This document shows, one piece after another, positions 1 through 9,736 of a stretch of 64,000 nucleotides of DNA. Every line of letters starts with the position of its first letter. Positions within the stretch are counted from its first letter, which is position 1. The notes beneath the pieces are model-generated. The model did no database searches, was not told the origin of the DNA, and worked only from the letters and a program-made list of their open reading frames with translations. Origin of the DNA: Pseudomonas sp. J452 (lineage in GTDB: Bacteria; Pseudomonadota; Gammaproteobacteria; Pseudomonadales; Pseudomonadaceae); NCBI RefSeq assembly GCF_024666525.1, contig NZ_CP088294.1, positions 4,464,001 through 4,528,000 of the forward strand, written 5' to 3'. The translations under genes were made by a program, and so were the position numbers.

Positions 1-1
1 G

Positions 2-898
<897 letters not shown>

Positions 899-899
<1 letters not shown>

Positions 900-1582
900 T
901 GCGTCTGCTGTTGCTGCCAGGCCTGAATGGCAGCAACCGCCTGTTCGCCCCGCTGCTGCCCTGGCTGGATGACGTGCCGGTTGTAGCTCTGCAGCTGCCA
1001 GCGCAGGGCCCGCAGGACAGCGACAGCCTGGTCACCACTCTGCTGCCGCAGCTGGGCGACAGCCCCTTCATCCTGCTCGGGGAGTCCTTCTCCGGGCATC
1101 TGGCCTACCAGCTAGCCCTGCGCCAGCCGCCCGGCCTGCGCGGGGTGATCTTCGCCGCCGCATTCCTCCGCCGCCCGCACCCGCTGCTAGCCCTCAGCCG
1201 CTACCTACCATTGCCCAAGCGCCTGCTCAGCAACGATCAGCTGTTGCAGCTGTTCTGTGTCGGCCGAAAAGCCAATCCGGCGCTGCTCACCCTGCTGCGC
1301 GAAGAAATCCGCCAGTTGCCCGACACCCTGCTGCGGGCGCGCCTGCATAGCCTGGCGTGCTTGCAGGAGCCCGGCCAGCCGCTCGCTGTGCCCGCCCTGC
1401 ACCTGTGGCCGCAGCAGGATCGCCTGGTCTCGCGCAACGCCGCAGCCAGTCTCAGCCGGCATTGCAGTGATCTGCGCCAGATCGCGCTGGAAGGGCCGCA
1501 CTTCATCCTGCAAAGCCGCGCAGAAGCCTGCGCGCAAGCGATCAAGGAATTTGTCGCGGAACTGGATGCCTCACCCACGTAG
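899..1582 (+). CDS. alpha/beta hydrolase, small lipase/esterase-like
   Basis: A 227-residue predicted cytoplasmic alpha/beta hydrolase. It opens with MRLLLLPGLNGSNRLF, an oxyanion-type loop, and has the nucleophile elbow GESFSG, so Ser is the likely nucleophile. The late segments LHLWPQQDRLVS (Asp) and EGPHFILQ (His) fit the acid and base of the triad. The start ATG overlaps the TGA of the preceding DUF2069 gene, making a tight three-gene unit with wrbA. The family includes esterases, thioesterases and haloperoxidase-like enzymes, so no substrate can be named. It runs convergently into hda, with only 6 bases between the stops. Confidence 0.85.
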
Positions 1583-1588
1583 CAGCAG

Positions 1589-2293
1589 CTACCAGCCGAG
1601 GACTTCTTTCAGGAAGGGAATGGTCAGCTTGCGCTGGGCCTGCAGCGAGGCCTGGTCGAGGCGTTCGAGCAGCTCGAACAGCGCACTCATGCTGCGCTCG
1701 CCACGATTGAGGATGAAGCGCCCGACTTCATCGGTCAGGTGCAGGCCGCGGCGCGAGGCACGCAGTTGCAGGGCACGCAGCTTGTCCTCGTCGGACAGCG
1801 CATGCAGCTGGAACACCAGCGCCAGGGTCAGGCGCGACTGCAGGTCGGCCAAACCGATCGGCAACTCGCGTGGCGCGGCGGCGGCGGCGATCAGCAGACG
1901 CCGACCACTGTCGCGCAGGCGGTTGAACAGGTGGAACAGCGCCTCTTCCCAGTCGGGCCGACCAGCCACCGCTTCCAGATCATCCAGGCAGACCAGCTCG
2001 CACTGCTCCAGGTTGTCGAGCAGCTCCGGGCCATAGTCGGCCACTTCGGCCAGCGGCAGATAGACCACCGATTCGCCACGCTGCTCGAAGCGCAGACAGG
2101 CCGCCTGCAGCAGATGACTGCGCCCCACGCCCTCGCTACCCCAGAGGTAGATCAGGCTTTCGGTCCAGCCGGCATCGGCCTCGCACAGGCGCTCGGCATA
2201 GCCGAGAGCCGCAGCGTTGGCGCCGGGGTAATAGTTGGCGAAGGTGGCGTCATCACGCAGACGCACCCCCAGGGGCAGCTGAATCGGGATCAT
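1589..2293 (-). CDS. hda: DnaA regulatory inactivator Hda
   Basis: AAA+ protein related to DnaA that, with the DNA-bound sliding clamp, stimulates ATP hydrolysis by DnaA and so limits re-initiation of replication. The 234-residue length is normal. Visible features are the N-terminal clamp-binding type motif QLPLGVRL, a Walker A-like loop GSEGVGRSH, a Walker B region LVCLDDLEAV, and the arginine-containing segment DLQSRLTLALVF. In related genomes hda is usually next to the PerM-type permease gene; here a toxin-antitoxin pair lies between them on the opposite strand. The start is an ATG whose first residues MIPIQLPLGVRLRDDATF match family N-termini. Confidence 0.95.
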   Translation of the reverse strand: MIPIQLPLGVRLRDDATFANYYPGANAAALGYAERLCEADAGWTESLIYLWGSEGVGRSHLLQAACLRFEQRGESVVYLPLAEVADYGPELLDNLEQCELVCLDDLEAVAGRPDWEEALFHLFNRLRDSGRRLLIAAAAAPRELPIGLADLQSRLTLALVFQLHALSDEDKLRALQLRASRRGLHLTDEVGRFILNRGERSMSALFELLERLDQASLQAQRKLTIPFLKEVLGW

Positions 2294-2480
2294 GCAGGGT
2301 TGGGCGGTTCGTCAGAACCTGCTCCGGGCTCACCATAGAGGGCGGAAAGTTTATAGCCTTCTGCGTGGAGTGTCATTGCATGGCTTTGCATTCCAATTCA
2401 GGCACTTAGCTTTCCCATACGCTCCTTGAGGCGCTATTTGCCTCAGTGGGTTCGAGGCTGGCGAGGTAGGGTTAGGGGTG

Positions 2481-2504
2481 TATACTTTGGCAAATTTTGC
2501 CAAA
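2481..2504 (+). promoter_or_regulatory. putative promoter and operator of the parDE-like operon
   Basis: TATACT at 2481-2486 is a good -10 hexamer. It abuts and shares one base with a perfect 9-1-9 inverted repeat, TTTGGCAAA T TTTGCCAAA (2486-2504), followed by an AAGGGG ribosome-binding site and the antitoxin ATG at 2517. Antitoxins of this ribbon-helix-helix type usually repress their own promoter by binding such palindromes, so the repeat is probably the autoregulatory operator. No convincing -35 was identified. Confidence 0.6.
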
Positions 2505-2516
2505 AGGGGATTTTCC

Positions 2517-2753
2517 ATGAGTACGATGAACATTTCCCTGCCCGACGCGCTCAAGACCTTTGTCGACGATCAGGTCAGTCTGCGCGGCTACAGCACCAGC
2601 AGCGAATACGTCCGCGAGCTGATTCGCAAGGATCAGGATCGGCAGCATCTGCGTGGCCTGCTCATGGCTGGGGCTGAATCGGCTCCCACTGCCCCGGTAG
2701 ATGGTGACTACTTCGAATCTCTGCGCGCCAGGGTTCGGAAAGCTCAGGAATGA
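2517..2753 (+). CDS. parD: ParD-like antitoxin (ribbon-helix-helix)
   Basis: A 78-residue antitoxin of a type II module. The N-terminus MSTMNISLPDALKTFVDDQV is the ribbon-helix-helix DNA-binding segment (residues about 1-45, with the RGYSTSSEYVRELIR turn), followed by a flexible charged tail that should wrap the toxin. I start it at 2517 because AAGGGG lies about 7 bases upstream and the ParD consensus begins there. Its stop overlaps the toxin start (ATGA). It sits in the hda/perM intergenic region on the strand opposite both neighbours, which suggests insertion of the pair. A palindrome at 2486-2504 is the likely autoregulatory site. Confidence 0.88.
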   Translation: MSTMNISLPDALKTFVDDQVSLRGYSTSSEYVRELIRKDQDRQHLRGLLMAGAESAPTAPVDGDYFESLRARVRKAQE

Positions 2754-3067
2754 GGGCCAAACCTGTCATTCCGAGGGCGTTGGCCAATCAGGATATAGAA
2801 GATGCTATTAGCTACTACCTGGGCGAACAGGCCGAGCAGGCTGCTTTAGGCTTTATCGACGATCTGGAAGCGGCTTACGCGCATATTGCCCGACACCCTA
2901 CTGCCGGTCTTACTCGCTACGCGCATGAACTCGATCTGCCGGGACTTTTCTACTGGCCGCTAAAGCGCTATCCGCATCTGGTGTTCTACATCCTGCGTGA
3001 TGACCACATTGATGTGTGGCGTGTCCTGCACGGGATGCGGGACATTCCGGCAGGGCTGACCGAATAA
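2750..3067 (+). CDS. parE: ParE/RelE-superfamily toxin
   Basis: A 105-residue toxin of the ParE/RelE fold. Characteristic elements are the N-terminal helix segment ANQDIEDAISYYLGEQ, the proline-glycine turn HPTAGLTRYAHEL, the strand YPHLVFYILRDDHIDVWRVL and the terminal HGMRDIPAGL, typical of ParE (usually R-x-P near the end). ParE toxins poison DNA gyrase, whereas RelE relatives cut mRNA on the ribosome; the ParD-type partner favours ParE, but the sequence alone does not settle the target. It is translationally coupled to the antitoxin by a 4-base overlap and stops 3 bases from the 3' end of the convergent permease gene. Confidence 0.88.
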   Translation: MRAKPVIPRALANQDIEDAISYYLGEQAEQAALGFIDDLEAAYAHIARHPTAGLTRYAHELDLPGLFYWPLKRYPHLVFYILRDDHIDVWRVLHGMRDIPAGLTE

Positions 3068-3069
3068 AA

Positions 3070-4143
3070 TCAGTCAGCTGTATTGCTGGCGCCATAGGTA
3101 TCTGACTGCTTGTAAAAATCATGCGCATGGCGCAGCAAAACCATGATGATCGCCGCCACCGGCAGGGCCAGCAGCACGCCAGTGAAGCCGAACAGCTGTC
3201 CGCCGGCGAGGATGGCGAAGATCACCGCCACCGGATGCAGGCCAATGCGATCACCGACCAGCCAGGGCGTCAGCAGCATGCCTTCGAGCAGCTGGCCGAT
3301 GCCGAACACCACGGCGATGCCGATCAGCGGGTACAGCTCGAAACCGCCGAACTGGAACAGCGCCGCCACCAGTGCCGCGCCGAAGCCGACGATAAAGCCC
3401 ATGTACGGCACGATGCTGGCCAACCCGGCCAGCACGCCGATCAGCAGGCCAAGCTCCAGGCCGACCAACATCAGGCCTCCGGAGTAGATGCCGGCCAGCG
3501 CCAGCATCACCATCAGTTGGCCGCGAATAAAAGCGCCCAGCACTTCATGGCACTCGCCAACCAGCTGCACCACGAAACTCTCGCGAGCCCGCGGCAACAG
3601 GCCCTGCAGCTTGGCCAGCATCACATCCCAGTCACGCAGCAAGTAGAAGGCCACCACCGGAATCAGTAGCAGATTGCCGAGCCAGCCAAGCAGCGCCAGG
3701 CTGGAGGCCGTCGCCCGGGCCAGAACCAGGCCGACGATATCGCTAGTCTTGCCCAGGTGTTCGCTGAGCGCGCCCTTGATCTGCTCGAAGCGCCAGAAGT
3801 CCTCGGCCAGGCCAAGCTGCGCCTGCGTCCAGGGCAGTGCCTGGTGCTGCAGCCAGTCGAGCATCTGCGGCACCAGCTCATACAGGCGCATCAGCTGGCG
3901 ACCGAGCATGGGGATCAGCACCAGTAGCAGGATCAGCAACAGCAGGCTGAACAGGCCGAACACCAGCACCACGGCCCAGGTGCGCGACAGTTTGCGCCGC
4001 TCCAGGCGATCAACCAGCGGGTCGCCCAGGTAGGCCAGCAGCATGGCCACCAGGAACGGCGAGAGAATCGGTGTCAGCAGATACAGCAGCCAGCAAAACA
4101 GCACCAGCCCAGCCAGCCACATCCAGCGGCGTGAATCGGTCAT
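3070..4143 (-). CDS. AI-2E family transporter (PerM-type permease)
   Basis: A 357-residue polytopic inner-membrane protein. The order of hydrophobic segments is that of the PerM/AI-2E exporter family: two N-terminal segments (WMWLAGLVLFCWLLYLL, FLVAMLLAYLGDP), a third (VVLVFGLFSLLLLILLLV), a polar middle domain with LYELVPQMLDWLQ, then about five C-terminal segments. Conserved family motifs include the YLGDPLVDRLE loop and SIVPYMGFIVGFGAA. Members move autoinducer-2, indole-like compounds or ions, so the substrate is open. It normally neighbours hda; here the toxin-antitoxin pair separates them. The upstream gene on the same strand is the DUF2066 gene, 67 bases away. Confidence 0.9.
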   Translation of the reverse strand: MTDSRRWMWLAGLVLFCWLLYLLTPILSPFLVAMLLAYLGDPLVDRLERRKLSRTWAVVLVFGLFSLLLLILLLVLIPMLGRQLMRLYELVPQMLDWLQHQALPWTQAQLGLAEDFWRFEQIKGALSEHLGKTSDIVGLVLARATASSLALLGWLGNLLLIPVVAFYLLRDWDVMLAKLQGLLPRARESFVVQLVGECHEVLGAFIRGQLMVMLALAGIYSGGLMLVGLELGLLIGVLAGLASIVPYMGFIVGFGAALVAALFQFGGFELYPLIGIAVVFGIGQLLEGMLLTPWLVGDRIGLHPVAVIFAILAGGQLFGFTGVLLALPVAAIIMVLLRHAHDFYKQSDTYGASNTAD

Positions 4144-4210
4144 ATCAGGCTCTCCGCCTTGATCTAGCAGTTATCTGGGGCCGCTCTGGCTCTGAATCCC
4201 TAGCGACGGA

Positions 4211-5242
4211 CTACCAGCGAAAGCGCAGCAGGTTTGCAGGCGCCGGTGCCGGAGCAGGTGCAGCCCCAGCTGCAGCAGTGGCATCCAGCGGCACGGCATC
4301 TGCCGGAACTTCCTGCAAGCCGGCCAGGCCCAGTTGGGTACGCAGTTGTTCGGCGCTGGCGTTGACCTGCCAGGTCAGTTGATCGCCCTTGACCTTGCTC
4401 AGGCGTGCGGCGAAGGGTTCGAGCAGGCGTGCCAGCTCGGCATAGCGGGCCAGGTCGGCGCCCTGTACCTCGACCAGCATGGCGCCTGAGGCACCCGGCT
4501 TGACCACGAAACGCGGTGCCAGGCGCTCGCTGACGGCCAGCAGCACGGCATCGGCCAGCTCTTGCGGACTTCCGCCTTTAACAGTCCCCTGCTCACGGGT
4601 ATCCCCAAGCCATAGACGCCACTCAGCTGCCATTCCAGCGTACTCTTCACGAGCAAGCACGGTCAGCAGAGCATCGGCGTCATAACGCTTCGATGCCTCG
4701 CGCAGGGCATCGGGTTGATTGGCACTCAGATTCTCCGATGTAGCAACTAGCTGCTCCTGCAGGTCGGCCAACGGCAAACGCAGTGGCAAACCGCGATTCT
4801 GTGCGGCCTGGCGCAAGGGGGCGGCTGAGCTCTGGCCATCGCCAACCAGGCTGGCTTCCTCTCGCGAAGTCACTATCCACCAAGTCAAGATGGATGGACG
4901 ATTGGCGCCCCACAGTGCCAGTCCGGCCTGGCGCAACTTGTTGTCGGTGGTCACTGGATCGAAGTCCACCACCAGGGTTTCACCTTCGTAGACATAGCGG
5001 CTGACCAGTTGCTGCGGGTCCTTGCGCACCCCATCCAGGGCTGGCGATTGCAGCGCCTTGGCATCGCCGGTCAGGCGCAGCACCAGGGTTCCCAGGGCTT
5101 TGCCCAGCGCCAGCGTGCGTTCTTCCGGCTGCTGGCTGGTGACCGGCTCGCGTACCTGATAGAGGCCGCTGACCGGCTCGGCGAAGGACGGCAGGCTGAG
5201 CAGCGCGCAGCACAGGGCAAACAGACGAACGAACAGGCGCAT
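4211..5242 (-). CDS. DUF2066 domain-containing exported protein
   Basis: A protein of about 343 residues that begins with a clear signal peptide, MRLFVRLFALCCALLSLPSFA, with cleavage likely after SFA. I use the ATG at 5242 rather than a possible start 13 codons upstream, because it places the hydrophobic signal at the N-terminus. The body contains the DUF2066 hallmark region near LYQVREPVTSQQPEER and YVYEGETLVVDFDP. The C-terminus is rich in Ala and Pro (residues about 315-335), then LLRFRW. It is divergent from purM across about 207 bases and probably cotranscribed with the permease downstream. Periplasmic location is inferred; function is unknown. Confidence 0.85.
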   Translation of the reverse strand: MRLFVRLFALCCALLSLPSFAEPVSGLYQVREPVTSQQPEERTLALGKALGTLVLRLTGDAKALQSPALDGVRKDPQQLVSRYVYEGETLVVDFDPVTTDNKLRQAGLALWGANRPSILTWWIVTSREEASLVGDGQSSAAPLRQAAQNRGLPLRLPLADLQEQLVATSENLSANQPDALREASKRYDADALLTVLAREEYAGMAAEWRLWLGDTREQGTVKGGSPQELADAVLLAVSERLAPRFVVKPGASGAMLVEVQGADLARYAELARLLEPFAARLSKVKGDQLTWQVNASAEQLRTQLGLAGLQEVPADAVPLDATAAAGAAPAPAPAPANLLRFRW

Positions 5243-5449
5243 GGTGAGTCTCGAAGGCTGGGGGTTGTGCGACAGGTGCACGTGAAGGGCTATACCTTAA
5301 ACAGCCGCCGGCCACCCGGCAACCGTCGGGGCCGGTGGCCGCTGGCGGGCAAGCCTGATAAAATCGCGCGCCTTCGCAGACCGGCATGCCTGTGGACACC
5401 ACCCAGGGCCGGTCGCCACTCGAATTTCCCCCTTTAAAGGCCTGAACCC

Positions 5450-6508
5450 ATGAGCAAGCAACCCTCCATCAGCTACAAGGACGCCGGTGTAGACATCGAC
5501 GCCGGTGAAGCCCTGGTCGAACGCATCAAAGGCGTCGCCAAGCGCACCGCGCGCCCGGAAGTCATGGGTGGCCTGGGTGGTTTCGGCGCCCTGTGTGAAA
5601 TTCCCGCCGGCTACAAGCAGCCGGTACTGGTCAGCGGCACCGACGGCGTCGGCACCAAGCTGCGCCTGGCGCTGAACCTGAACAAACACGACAGCATCGG
5701 CCAGGACCTGGTCGCCATGTGCGTCAACGACCTGGTGGTGTGCGGCGCCGAGCCGCTGTTCTTCCTTGACTACTACGCCACCGGCAAGCTCAACGTCGAC
5801 GTGGCCGCCACCGTAGTCACCGGCATCGGCGCCGGTTGCGAACTGGCCGGCTGCTCCCTGGTGGGTGGTGAAACCGCCGAGATGCCGGGCATGTACGAAG
5901 GCGAAGACTACGACCTGGCCGGCTTCTGCGTCGGCGTGGTGGAAAAGGCCGAGATCATCGACGGCTCGAAAGTCGCCACCGGTGACGCCCTGATCGCCCT
6001 GCCCTCCTCCGGCCCGCATTCCAACGGCTACTCGCTGATCCGCAAAATCATCGAAGTGGCTGGCGTCGATATCGCAACCACCGAGGTGGCTGGCAAGCCG
6101 CTGACCGACCTGCTGATGGCGCCGACCCGCATCTACGTCAAGCCGCTGCTCAAGCTGATCAAGGAAACCGGTGCGGTCAAAGCCATGGCCCACATCACCG
6201 GTGGCGGCCTGCTCGACAACATCCCGCGCGTGCTGCCGCAAGGCGCCCAGGCAGTGGTCGACGTGGCCAGCTGGACCCGCCCGGCGGTGTTCGACTGGCT
6301 GCAGGAGCAAGGTAACGTCGACGAACATGAGATGCACCGCGTGCTCAACTGCGGCGTCGGCATGGTCATCTGCGTCGCCCAGGACCAGGTCGAAGCGACC
6401 CTGGCCAGCCTGCGCGCTTCCGGCGAAGCGCCGTGGGTGATCGGCCAGATCGGCGTAGCCGCCGAAGGTGCTGCCCAGGTCGTGCTGAACAACCTGAAAG
6501 CCCACTGA
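5450..6508 (+). CDS. purM: phosphoribosylformylglycinamidine cyclo-ligase
   Basis: AIR synthetase, step five of de novo purine synthesis: ATP-dependent ring closure of FGAM to aminoimidazole ribonucleotide in the cytoplasm. The 352-residue length is normal. Diagnostic segments are [16 protein letters not shown] near the start, [34 protein letters not shown] split across the nucleotide-binding core, [11 protein letters not shown], and [16 protein letters not shown]. The ATG follows a purine-poor leader with GATAAAAT near 5357, a possible -10. Its TGA overlaps the purN ATG, so the two consecutive-pathway enzymes are translationally coupled. Confidence 0.98.
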   Translation: MSKQPSISYKDAGVDIDAGEALVERIKGVAKRTARPEVMGGLGGFGALCEIPAGYKQPVLVSGTDGVGTKLRLALNLNKHDSIGQDLVAMCVNDLVVCGAEPLFFLDYYATGKLNVDVAATVVTGIGAGCELAGCSLVGGETAEMPGMYEGEDYDLAGFCVGVVEKAEIIDGSKVATGDALIALPSSGPHSNGYSLIRKIIEVAGVDIATTEVAGKPLTDLLMAPTRIYVKPLLKLIKETGAVKAMAHITGGGLLDNIPRVLPQGAQAVVDVASWTRPAVFDWLQEQGNVDEHEMHRVLNCGVGMVICVAQDQVEATLASLRASGEAPWVIGQIGVAAEGAAQVVLNNLKAH

Positions 6509-7155
6509 TGGCCGACTGCAATGTCGTGGTGCTGATTTCCGGGTCTGGCAGCAACCTGCAGGCCCTGATCGACAGCATCGCCACCGGTGACAGCCCGGCA
6601 CGCATCCGCGCGGTGATATCCAACCGCGCCGATGCCTACGGTCTGGAACGCGCCAGGCTAGCCGGCATCGACACCCTGGTCCTCGACCACAAGCAGTTCG
6701 ACGGCCGCGAAGCCTTCGACGCCGCGCTGGTCGAGGCCATCGACGGCTTCGATCCGCAGCTGGTGGTGCTGGCCGGTTTCATGCGCATCCTCAGTGGCGG
6801 CTTCGTCCGTCACTACGAAGGCCGCCTGCTGAATATCCACCCCTCGCTGCTGCCCAAATACAAGGGCCTGCACACCCACCAGCGCGCGCTGGAAGCCGGT
6901 GATCGCGAGCATGGCTGCAGCGTGCACTTCGTGACCGAGGAACTCGATGGCGGCCCACTGGTCGTACAAGCGGTAGTCCCGGTACAGGCTGACGACACGC
7001 CAGAGAGCCTGGCGCAACGCGTGCATGCCGAAGAACACCGCATTTATCCTTTGGCGGTCAGCTGGTTTGCCAGTGGTCGTCTGCGCCATGCCGATGCTGG
7101 CGCCCTGCTCGATGGCCAGGCCCTGCCGGCCAGTGGTCATATCATTCGCAACTAG
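6508..7155 (+). CDS. purN: phosphoribosylglycinamide formyltransferase
   Basis: GAR transformylase, which transfers a formyl group from 10-formyltetrahydrofolate in purine synthesis. The 215-residue protein starts [20 protein letters not shown] (the phosphate-binding loop). It contains LVVLAGFMRILS, the catalytic-region signature LLNIHPSLLPKYKGLHTH (Asn and His) and the segment HFVTEELDGGPLV with its catalytic Asp. The start ATG overlaps the purM stop; an in-frame upstream extension would only read through purM. It is followed after 8 bases by the DUF3108 gene, which probably shares the transcript. Confidence 0.98.
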   Translation: MADCNVVVLISGSGSNLQALIDSIATGDSPARIRAVISNRADAYGLERARLAGIDTLVLDHKQFDGREAFDAALVEAIDGFDPQLVVLAGFMRILSGGFVRHYEGRLLNIHPSLLPKYKGLHTHQRALEAGDREHGCSVHFVTEELDGGPLVVQAVVPVQADDTPESLAQRVHAEEHRIYPLAVSWFASGRLRHADAGALLDGQALPASGHIIRN

Positions 7156-7163
7156 GAGACTCC

Positions 7164-7880
7164 ATGCCCCGCGTCCTGTTGTTGCTGCTCGCCGTACTGG
7201 CCCTGCCGGTGCAGGCCCTCGAACTGAAACCGTTTTCCGCCAGCTATACCGCCGACTGGAAACAGGTGCCGATCAGTGGCACTGCCGGGCGCAGCCTGAA
7301 GGCCCTGGACAACGGGCGCTGGGAGCTGACCTTCGAAGCCGCAATGCTGGTCGCCAGCCTCAGCGAAGTCAGCACCTTTCGCGTCGAGAGCGACACCTTC
7401 CTGCCACTGACCTATCGCTTCGAGCGCAGCGGCCTGGGCAAGTCCAAGCAGGTCGAGCATGACTTCGACTGGACCGAGAAGCAGGTGCTCGGCAGCGACC
7501 GTGGCGAGCCGGTGCGCTTCGCCCTCAACCGCGGCATGCAGGACAAGTCGACCTACCAGCTGGTGCTGCAGGAAGACGTCGCCGCCGGCAAGCAGAGCAT
7601 GAGCTACCAGGTGGTCGACGGCGACGAGATCGAGGTCTACGACTTCCGCGTGCTTGGCGAGGAGCGCGTGCGCACCCAGGCCGGGCTGATCGACGCGATC
7701 AAGGTCGAGCGCGTGCGCGACCCGACCCAGAGCAGCCGCAAGACCGTGCTGTGGTTCGCCAAGGACTGGGACTACCTGCTGGTGCGCCTGCACCAGGTGG
7801 AAAAGGACGGCAAGGAATACCAGATCATGCTCAAGGACGGGAAGGTTGATGGGCGCGAGGTCAAGGGCGCGCCCAACTGA
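7164..7880 (+). CDS. DUF3108 domain-containing exported protein
   Basis: A 238-residue protein with a signal peptide MPRVLLLLLAVLALPVQA, cleaved probably before LELKPFSASY. The rest reads as the beta-rich DUF3108 fold, with TFRVESDTFLPLTYRFERSG, KQVEHDFDWTEKQVLG and a C-terminal stretch KTVLWFAKDWDYLLVRL typical of the family. Periplasmic or outer-membrane-associated location is inferred from the signal peptide. Function is unknown. It is the last gene of the purM-purN unit and ends just before a strong hairpin terminator. A GGAG sequence 6-9 bases upstream supports the start. Confidence 0.87.
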   Translation: MPRVLLLLLAVLALPVQALELKPFSASYTADWKQVPISGTAGRSLKALDNGRWELTFEAAMLVASLSEVSTFRVESDTFLPLTYRFERSGLGKSKQVEHDFDWTEKQVLGSDRGEPVRFALNRGMQDKSTYQLVLQEDVAAGKQSMSYQVVDGDEIEVYDFRVLGEERVRTQAGLIDAIKVERVRDPTQSSRKTVLWFAKDWDYLLVRLHQVEKDGKEYQIMLKDGKVDGREVKGAPN

Positions 7881-7902
7881 GAGACCGACAGCCTCTCCCC
7901 CG

Positions 7903-7929
7903 AAAGCCGGACCCTGTGTCCGGCTTTTT
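7903..7929 (+). terminator. Rho-independent terminator after the purMN-DUF3108 unit
   Basis: A perfect 9-bp stem, AAAGCCGGA / TCCGGCTTT with a 7-base loop, runs straight into five T residues. It lies 22 bases after the DUF3108 stop and 6 bases before the 3' end of the convergent EAL gene, so it may serve both directions, though the T tract favours the plus strand. Confidence 0.85.
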
Positions 7930-7934
7930 GCTGT

Positions 7935-9167
7935 TCAAGCCGGAGCCGGCAACTTGCCGAGCCGCTGCAGACGCTTCTGGTTGGCCCGCCACCAGGCTGG
8001 CAGCGCCTCGCCCTCCATCGGCTTGGCAATGAAATAACCCTGCGCCTCGGCGCAGTCCAACTCGCGCAGCAATTGCCAGTCCTCCAGGGTTTCCACCCCC
8101 TCCGCGACCACGCACAGCCCGAGCCGCTCGCCGAGGCCCAGGGCGCTCTCCAGCAGCACGCGCAAATGCTGGTTGGCGCTCGCCCCGTGGACAAAAGCGC
8201 GATCGACCTTGAGCTCGCTGAACGGCGCACGCAACAGCCGCAGCATGCTGGAGTAGCCGGTACCGTAGTCGTCCACCGACAGCCGCAAGCCATGCAGGCG
8301 CAGGCGCGCCAGCGTCGCCAGGCCGCTATCGGGGTCGCTGACGATGGCACTCTCGGTGACTTCCAGGATCACCCTGTACGGCGCGATGCCGCTGGCCGAG
8401 ACCCGCGAAATGATGGCATCGGCCAGGCACTCATCGCCCAGTGAACGGGGCGACAGGTTGACCGAGACGCTCGGCTTGAGCCCCTCCAACTGCCAGCTGC
8501 GGCAGTGCTGCAGAGCCTTGTCGAGCATCTGCAGGGTCACCGCGCCGAGGTGCGGCCCCTGCTCCAACGGGGTGAGGAAGGCAGCGGGAGCCAGCAGGCC
8601 GTGCTGCGGATGCTGCCAGCGAATCAGCGCCTCCACTCCGCTCAAACTGCCATCGGCCAGCGCCACCTTGGGCTGCACGAAACACTTGAACTCGTCGTGC
8701 TGCAGGGCATGCAGGATGTCGTCCTGGGTCGGCGTCGGAATACTGGAGCGCACCACAACAGGCGGCGCCTCACGCCCGACGAAGCGCCCCAGGCTGGTAG
8801 CCAACTGATCATAGTTGAGGGGTTTCTGCAGCACGCCGAGCAGGTTCACCCCCAGGTTCTGGGTCATGCGCTCGACCGTCGCCAGCAACACGCTTTCCCG
8901 CCCACTGACCACCACCACGGCCGGGTTCAGCCCCAGGCGCACGATTTCCTGCAGGACCTGGACACCGTCGAACTCCGGCATCTCCAGATCGAGCAGGATC
9001 GCCTCGATGGCAGCATCCTCGCGCAGCAGCGCCATGGCCTGCAGCCCGTCGACCGCCTGCAGGCGCTGTTCGATACCCAGCTCGTGACACAGCTCGTCGG
9101 CAAACTGCCGCTGCGGGGTGCTGTCATCGACGATCAACACCCGCCGCGGCAGACGCTTGCTACTCAT
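7935..9167 (-). CDS. response regulator with EAL cyclic-di-GMP phosphodiesterase domain
   Basis: A 410-residue two-domain protein. The receiver domain (residues about 8-125) has the DDS acidic pair, the phospho-acceptor LLDLEMPEFDG and a Lys in LQKPLNY. The EAL domain (about 150-395) keeps the signature VEALIRWQHP, the Asn in VNLSPRSL, the Glu in LEVTES, the metal pair in VDDYGTGYSS, the Lys in LKVDRAF, the Glu in AEGVET and the Gln in AEAQGYF, so hydrolysis of cyclic-di-GMP is expected. I start at 9167 (MSSKRLPRRVLIVDD); longer versions add sequence that overlaps cheW in another frame. It is the last gene of the CheY-MCP-CheW block, 25 bases after cheW, so phosphorylation is probably tied to that chemosensory unit. 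Confidence 0.92.
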   Translation of the reverse strand: MSSKRLPRRVLIVDDSTPQRQFADELCHELGIEQRLQAVDGLQAMALLREDAAIEAILLDLEMPEFDGVQVLQEIVRLGLNPAVVVVSGRESVLLATVERMTQNLGVNLLGVLQKPLNYDQLATSLGRFVGREAPPVVVRSSIPTPTQDDILHALQHDEFKCFVQPKVALADGSLSGVEALIRWQHPQHGLLAPAAFLTPLEQGPHLGAVTLQMLDKALQHCRSWQLEGLKPSVSVNLSPRSLGDECLADAIISRVSASGIAPYRVILEVTESAIVSDPDSGLATLARLRLHGLRLSVDDYGTGYSSMLRLLRAPFSELKVDRAFVHGASANQHLRVLLESALGLGERLGLCVVAEGVETLEDWQLLRELDCAEAQGYFIAKPMEGEALPAWWRANQKRLQRLGKLPAPA

Positions 9168-9192
9168 CGCTGCTTCCCTTATCAGGCCCATT

Positions 9193-9726
9193 TCATAGCC
9201 CTGCCTGTTCCAGACTGCCAACCAGCTCGCCCAACTCATCCAGCGACAACACCTGGGAAACGTCCAGCACGATAATGAATTGCTCGTCCTGCTTGAGGAT
9301 GCCGGCGATGAAGTCGGCACGGATGCGCGCGCCGAAGGTTGGCCGGCTCTCCAGCTGGCCGGGCTCCACCGCCAGCACGGCATTGACTGCATCGACGATG
9401 ATGCCGAGCAGTTGCAGGCCATCCTCCTGGGGCACTTCGAGAATGACGATGCAGGTGCGCTTGTCGATCGTCCGGCGCTCACGACCGAAGCGCACGGAAA
9501 GATCGACCACCGGCACCACCGCCCCGCGCAGGTTGATCACCCCACGCAGAAAGCCCGGCATCAGGGGTATTTCAGTTAGCCCGCCGAACTCGATGATCTC
9601 GCGGATATGCTCGATCGGCAGGGCGAACAACTCGCCGCCCAGGGTCAGGGTGAGAAACTGCCGGGGCGGCGGCGCTTCCGCCGTTGCCAGCATGCGGCCC
9701 GGGCTTTGCACCGGTAGATAGCTCAT
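9193..9726 (-). CDS. cheW: CheW-like coupling protein
   Basis: A 177-residue single CheW domain. Family landmarks are FLTLTLGGELFALPIEHIRE, the segment LTEIPLMPGFLRGVINLRG, the conserved VVPVVDLSVRFG and, near the end, LLGIIVDAVNAVL. CheW proteins bridge chemoreceptors and the CheA kinase at the cell pole. The start at 9726 gives a short leader MSYLPVQSPGRM; the chemoreceptor gene ends 10 bases upstream, so they are almost certainly cotranscribed. No cheA lies nearby, so this adaptor must work with a kinase encoded elsewhere or have another partner. Confidence 0.92.
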   Translation of the reverse strand: MSYLPVQSPGRMLATAEAPPPRQFLTLTLGGELFALPIEHIREIIEFGGLTEIPLMPGFLRGVINLRGAVVPVVDLSVRFGRERRTIDKRTCIVILEVPQEDGLQLLGIIVDAVNAVLAVEPGQLESRPTFGARIRADFIAGILKQDEQFIIVLDVSQVLSLDELGELVGSLEQAGL

Positions 9727-9736
9727 GGCCCAGCTC

